The notes under the pieces: model-generated | The model's input: the letters and a program-made list of their open reading frames with translations, nothing else | Told to the model about the DNA's origin: nothing | The model's database searches: none | Position numbers and translations under genes: made by a program | Shown here: positions 6,279 through 8,860 of the stretch, one piece after another | Layout: every line of letters starts with the position of its first letter | Numbering within the stretch: position 1 is the first letter of the stretch | Source of the DNA: Candidatus Moraniibacteriota bacterium | GTDB taxonomy: Bacteria; Patescibacteriota; Minisyncoccia; Moranbacterales; UBA2206 | Reading direction: 5' to 3' | NCBI GenBank assembly: GCA_027351145.1 | Contig: DAIEIZ010000072.1 | Span: forward strand, 1 to 8,860 | Length of the DNA stretch: 8,860 bases

Positions 6279-7232
6279 ATGTGGATTGTTAATGATCTAA
6301 ATTTGAAAAAGCAGGCACGTGATTTGGGAATAAAGTTTTGGCAAACCCCCGGTTTTCTGTTTATCATGCTGGGCGTTTTATCAGTAGTGGTTATGACTGC
6401 AACTTTTTATATCTCTAAGAATTATGATAGTCCGGAAATGCTCGTTGTGGCGGAAAGTATTGTCGTTATTGTCATTCTAAGCGTGGGAAATTTTGTGATA
6501 AGTCTGATTGAGCAGATGATACGGCTAAATAGAATGAAAAGCGAGTTTGTTTCCGTAGCTTCTCATCAGCTAAGGACCCCGCTGTCAGCCATTAGATGGG
6601 AAACGGAACTCTTGCTCTCAAAGTTTAGAAAAGAATCAGTGAGTACGAAACAGCGCCAAAGCATTGAAAATATCAATACTTTGAGTGGCAAGATGACTAA
6701 ATTAGTCAATGATCTCTTAGATGTTGCCAGAATTGATCAGGGACGGCTCATTATAAGAAAAATGCCGGTGAATATAGTTGAGCTTGTTGAAGAAGCTGTA
6801 ACCGGAGTGAGTACTATTGTTAAGATGAGAAATATCGAGGTAGTTTTTAAAGACAAAAAAAATATTCCTTTGGTTTTTGGTGATCCGGAAAAAATAAGAA
6901 TGGTGATTGAAAATCTGCTTAATAATTCCATTAAATACACCACTAATCATGGTAAAATTGAAATAAAACTGCTCAAAAAAGGTGATTTTGTGGTTTTTAG
7001 CGTCAAAGATAATGGTGTTGGAATTCCCCTTGAACAGCATGATCGGGTTTTTGATAAATTTTTTCGTAGCGATAATGTGGTTAAATATCAAACAGAAGGA
7101 ACTGGTCTTGGGTTGTATATTGCTAAAAATATCATTGAACAATTGAATGGGAAAATTTGGTTTGATTCTGTCGAGAATCTCGGGTCAATTTTTAGCTTTT
7201 CCGTTCCCATAAGCAGAAAGAGTAAAAAATAA
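6279..7232 (+). CDS. Membrane sensor histidine kinase
   Basis: A 317-residue two-component kinase. There are two hydrophobic segments, at about 25-45 and 55-77, joined by about ten residues, so there is virtually no extracytoplasmic sensor domain. The signal is presumably sensed in the membrane or from the cytoplasm. The dimerisation/phosphoacceptor domain has the H-box SVASHQLRTPLSAIRW with H96. The ATPase domain follows in normal order: N-box (IENLLNNSIKYT), G1 (DNGVGIP), F-box (FDKFFR) and G2 (GTGLGLYIAK). All key residues are present, so the kinase should be active. The likely partner is the receiver protein encoded 83 bases downstream with no terminator between. ATG 6279 follows an A-rich leader; the nearest GGAG is about 19 bases away, too distant for normal use. 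What it senses cannot be read from the sequence. Confidence 0.93.
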   Translation: MWIVNDLNLKKQARDLGIKFWQTPGFLFIMLGVLSVVVMTATFYISKNYDSPEMLVVAESIVVIVILSVGNFVISLIEQMIRLNRMKSEFVSVASHQLRTPLSAIRWETELLLSKFRKESVSTKQRQSIENINTLSGKMTKLVNDLLDVARIDQGRLIIRKMPVNIVELVEEAVTGVSTIVKMRNIEVVFKDKKNIPLVFGDPEKIRMVIENLLNNSIKYTTNHGKIEIKLLKKGDFVVFSVKDNGVGIPLEQHDRVFDKFFRSDNVVKYQTEGTGLGLYIAKNIIEQLNGKIWFDSVENLGSIFSFSVPISRKSKK

Positions 7233-7255
7233 TCAAATATTGAGCTTAGGTGTTT

Positions 7256-7277
7256 TTCGCTAGCAATCTTGCGAGTG
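7256..7277 (+). repeat. Hairpin motif upstream of the response regulator (copy B)
   Basis: TTCGCTAG-N7-GCGAGTG, with TCGC (7257-7260) able to pair with GCGA (7271-7274). It shares the eight-base left block, the seven-base spacer and the right block (one G shorter) with copy A at 6239-6261. The spacer bases differ while the pairing arms are kept. It lies in the 83-base gap between kinase and regulator. Confidence 0.35.
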
Positions 7278-7315
7278 GTTGGTAGAGGCGGATACATAAG
7301 GGCATAAGAAAAAAT

Positions 7316-7690
7316 ATGACAAAAATACTGATTGTTGAGGATGAGCCAATGTTGCACAAGGCCTTGGCTGAGTTTTTAGCAGAGGATGGCTTCCAGATTA
7401 TGAGTGCTTTTGATGGCGAGGAAGCTGTTGCTTTGGCTAAATCAAAAAAACCAGACCTTGTTCTTTTGGATATCATCCTTCCCAAGAAAGATGGATATGA
7501 GGTTTTGGATGAGCTTAAGGGTGATGAAAAAATGCAGAAAATACCAATCGTGTTGCTTACGAATTTGGAAAGTGTTGAAAATATTCAAAAAGCTTTTGAC
7601 AAGGGCGCGACTACTTATCTGGTTAAATCTAACTATAAATTGGAAGATATCGCTAAAAAAATAAAAGAAGTTTTGAAAAATAGTAAATAG
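7316..7690 (+). CDS. Single-domain response regulator (receiver only)
   Basis: A 124-residue CheY-like receiver with no output domain. All active-site residues are present: acidic pair E8/D9 in LIVEDEP, phosphoacceptor D52 in LVLLDIILPKKDG, T82 in IVLLTNL, and K104 in YLVKSN. The C terminus ends soon after the last receiver helix, so it must act through protein contacts, not by binding DNA. Its probable phosphodonor is the kinase encoded just upstream. The pilus-type ATPase gene begins only seven bases after its TAG, so the two are almost certainly co-transcribed. That suggests the output is pilus assembly or motility, as in other receiver-controlled type IV pilus systems; this link is inference. 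No Shine-Dalgarno at proper spacing precedes ATG 7316 (AAGGG is about 13 bases away). Confidence 0.95.
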   Translation: MTKILIVEDEPMLHKALAEFLAEDGFQIMSAFDGEEAVALAKSKKPDLVLLDIILPKKDGYEVLDELKGDEKMQKIPIVLLTNLESVENIQKAFDKGATTYLVKSNYKLEDIAKKIKEVLKNSK

Positions 7691-7697
7691 AATTTAG

Positions 7698-8860
7698 ATG
7701 CGTATAGGCAATGAACAGTTAAAAAATTTTATTAAAGACTCTGAGATGATTTCTGATGAGAATCTTTCGGTTGCTTTTGCGGAAGCAGAAAATGGGAAAA
7801 AGACGCTGGGTGACGTTCTTCTCGCGAAGAAGTTTATTGATGAGGAGCGGTTACGCAAGTTGTATGCTTACATCTTAGGCATTCCTTTTGTGGATTTACA
7901 GAAAGAAACGATTGCTCCGGATATTTTGCAAATGATTCCTGAGCCAATCGCTAAAAAATACAAAATCGTTGCGTTTGAGAAAAATGGCGCTGAACTTAAA
8001 ATCGCCATGCTCAATCCAGAGGATATCCAAACAGTCGATTTTATTAGAAAAAAAACCGGGTTGCGGATTGTAACTTGTATTACTTCTGAGAATAGTATCG
8101 AGACAATCCTTAGGCAATATGGCAAAAGCTTACGTGCGGAATTTGGCGATATGATTGAAAAAAATTCCGCGGAAGTGTCGGGTGGCGAGGGGACAAATGA
8201 TCTTGAAGAAATCGCTCAAGGACTACCAATTATTCGTATTGTGGATACTTTAATAAAGCACGCGATCCTTCAGGGCGCATCGGATATTCATATTGAGCCG
8301 GATGAAAAAGAGGTGCGCGTGCGTTATAGAATTGACGGAATGCTTCATGAGGCAATGACCTTGCCAAAACAAGTGCGAGACGGTATTATTGCCAGAATCA
8401 AAGTGCTTTCTAATTTGAAATTAGACGAGCATCGCATACCTCAAGATGGTCGATTCAAGATAGAAAAAGACGAGGTGAGAATGTCTTTTCGCGTTAGTGT
8501 CTTGCCCATCTTTGATGGTGAAAAGATTGTTATGCGTCTTTTGGACGAATCTTCCAAGGGAATGACATTGGAAATGATGGGACTTATGGGTAAGGCTTTA
8601 GAATCGATTCATGCTCAGATTCGAAAACCCAATGGAATGATTTTGGTGACTGGTCCTACGGGAAGCGGAAAAACAACAACACTATACACGATTATGGATA
8701 TTCTTAATGAAGCGGATGTAAATATTAGCACAGTAGAGGATCCTGTTGAATATCGTATGCCCAGAATTAACCAAACTCAAATTCATCCAAAAGTAGGGTT
8801 AACATTTGCGGCCGGTCTGCGAGCGCTTCTTCGTCAAGATCCGGACATTATAATGGTGGG
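7698..8860 (+). CDS. PilB/GspE-family type IV pilus assembly ATPase, 3' truncated
   Basis: 387 residues are visible and the frame is open to the window end. Residues 1 to about 140 form an MshEN/GspE N-terminal domain (KKTLGDVLLAKKFIDEERL, then LGIPFVDL and IPEPIAKKYKIVAF). The secretion ATPase core follows: GLPIIRIVDTLIKHAILQGASDIHIEP (S195, D196, H198), LDEHRIPQDGRFKI, Walker A GPTGSGKTTT from 319, and the Asp box STVEDPVEY with E347/D348. Walker B, LLRQDPDIIMVG, is reached just as the sequence ends. This hexameric cytoplasmic ATPase powers pilin polymerisation at the inner membrane. The VEDPVEYR and N-terminal domain favour PilB/GspE over the retraction ATPase PilT, which lacks MshEN. The zinc-binding tetracysteine part, if present, is outside. 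ATG 7698 has no Shine-Dalgarno and lies seven bases after the receiver gene, suggesting translational coupling. Confidence 0.95.
   Translation, partial: MRIGNEQLKNFIKDSEMISDENLSVAFAEAENGKKTLGDVLLAKKFIDEERLRKLYAYILGIPFVDLQKETIAPDILQMIPEPIAKKYKIVAFEKNGAELKIAMLNPEDIQTVDFIRKKTGLRIVTCITSENSIETILRQYGKSLRAEFGDMIEKNSAEVSGGEGTNDLEEIAQGLPIIRIVDTLIKHAILQGASDIHIEPDEKEVRVRYRIDGMLHEAMTLPKQVRDGIIARIKVLSNLKLDEHRIPQDGRFKIEKDEVRMSFRVSVLPIFDGEKIVMRLLDESSKGMTLEMMGLMGKALESIHAQIRKPNGMILVTGPTGSGKTTTLYTIMDILNEADVNISTVEDPVEYRMPRINQTQIHPKVGLTFAAGLRALLRQDPDIIMV

Noticed and set aside
7269..7298. Separate promoter for the response regulator (TTGCGA with TACATA)
   Set aside because: Both boxes are weak, and the gene lies 83 bases after the kinase with no terminator, so co-transcription explains it better.

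Overview
The window looks like chromosomal DNA of an uncultivated bacterium of the Candidate Phyla Radiation (Patescibacteria, Parcubacteria-like). The reasons are AT-rich composition, compact forward-strand genes, starts without Shine-Dalgarno sequences, a groEL with no adjacent groES, a poorly known wHTH/nucleotidyltransferase-like protein, and a short two-component system next to a type IV pilus ATPase. This placement is inference from gene content; there is no rRNA or other decisive marker. The standard bacterial code fits. No in-frame TGA interrupts any recognisable gene, and the normal gene ends are TAG (five) or TAA (one).

Layout, all on the + strand. 1-233: 3' end of a YgjP/WLM-type zinc metallopeptidase. 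339-3146: a full-length uvrA reading frame (935 codons) broken by one in-frame TAA at 849-851, behind a good sigma70-like promoter. 3211-4155: a winged-helix plus nucleotidyltransferase-like protein of unknown function. 4156-4371: a regulatory gap before groEL, holding a degenerate CIRCE-like inverted repeat and a TATAAT promoter. 4372-6048: groEL, closed by a clear intrinsic terminator (6075-6101). 6049-6278: after the terminator, an AT-rich inverted repeat, an extended -10 promoter and a leader hairpin. 6279-7232: membrane histidine kinase. 7316-7690: single-domain response regulator. 7698-8860: 5' part of a PilB/GspE-family ATPase, running off the window.

The genes fall into three groups: DNA repair (uvrA, perhaps read on into the nucleotidyltransferase-like gene), protein folding (groEL as its own transcription unit), and a probable kinase-regulator-pilus ATPase operon. 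The most notable points are the uvrA nonsense codon, the CIRCE-like site, the same small hairpin motif upstream of both kinase and regulator, and the receiver-to-PilB coupling. I found no CRISPR array, RNA gene, insertion sequence or clearly new multi-gene system.
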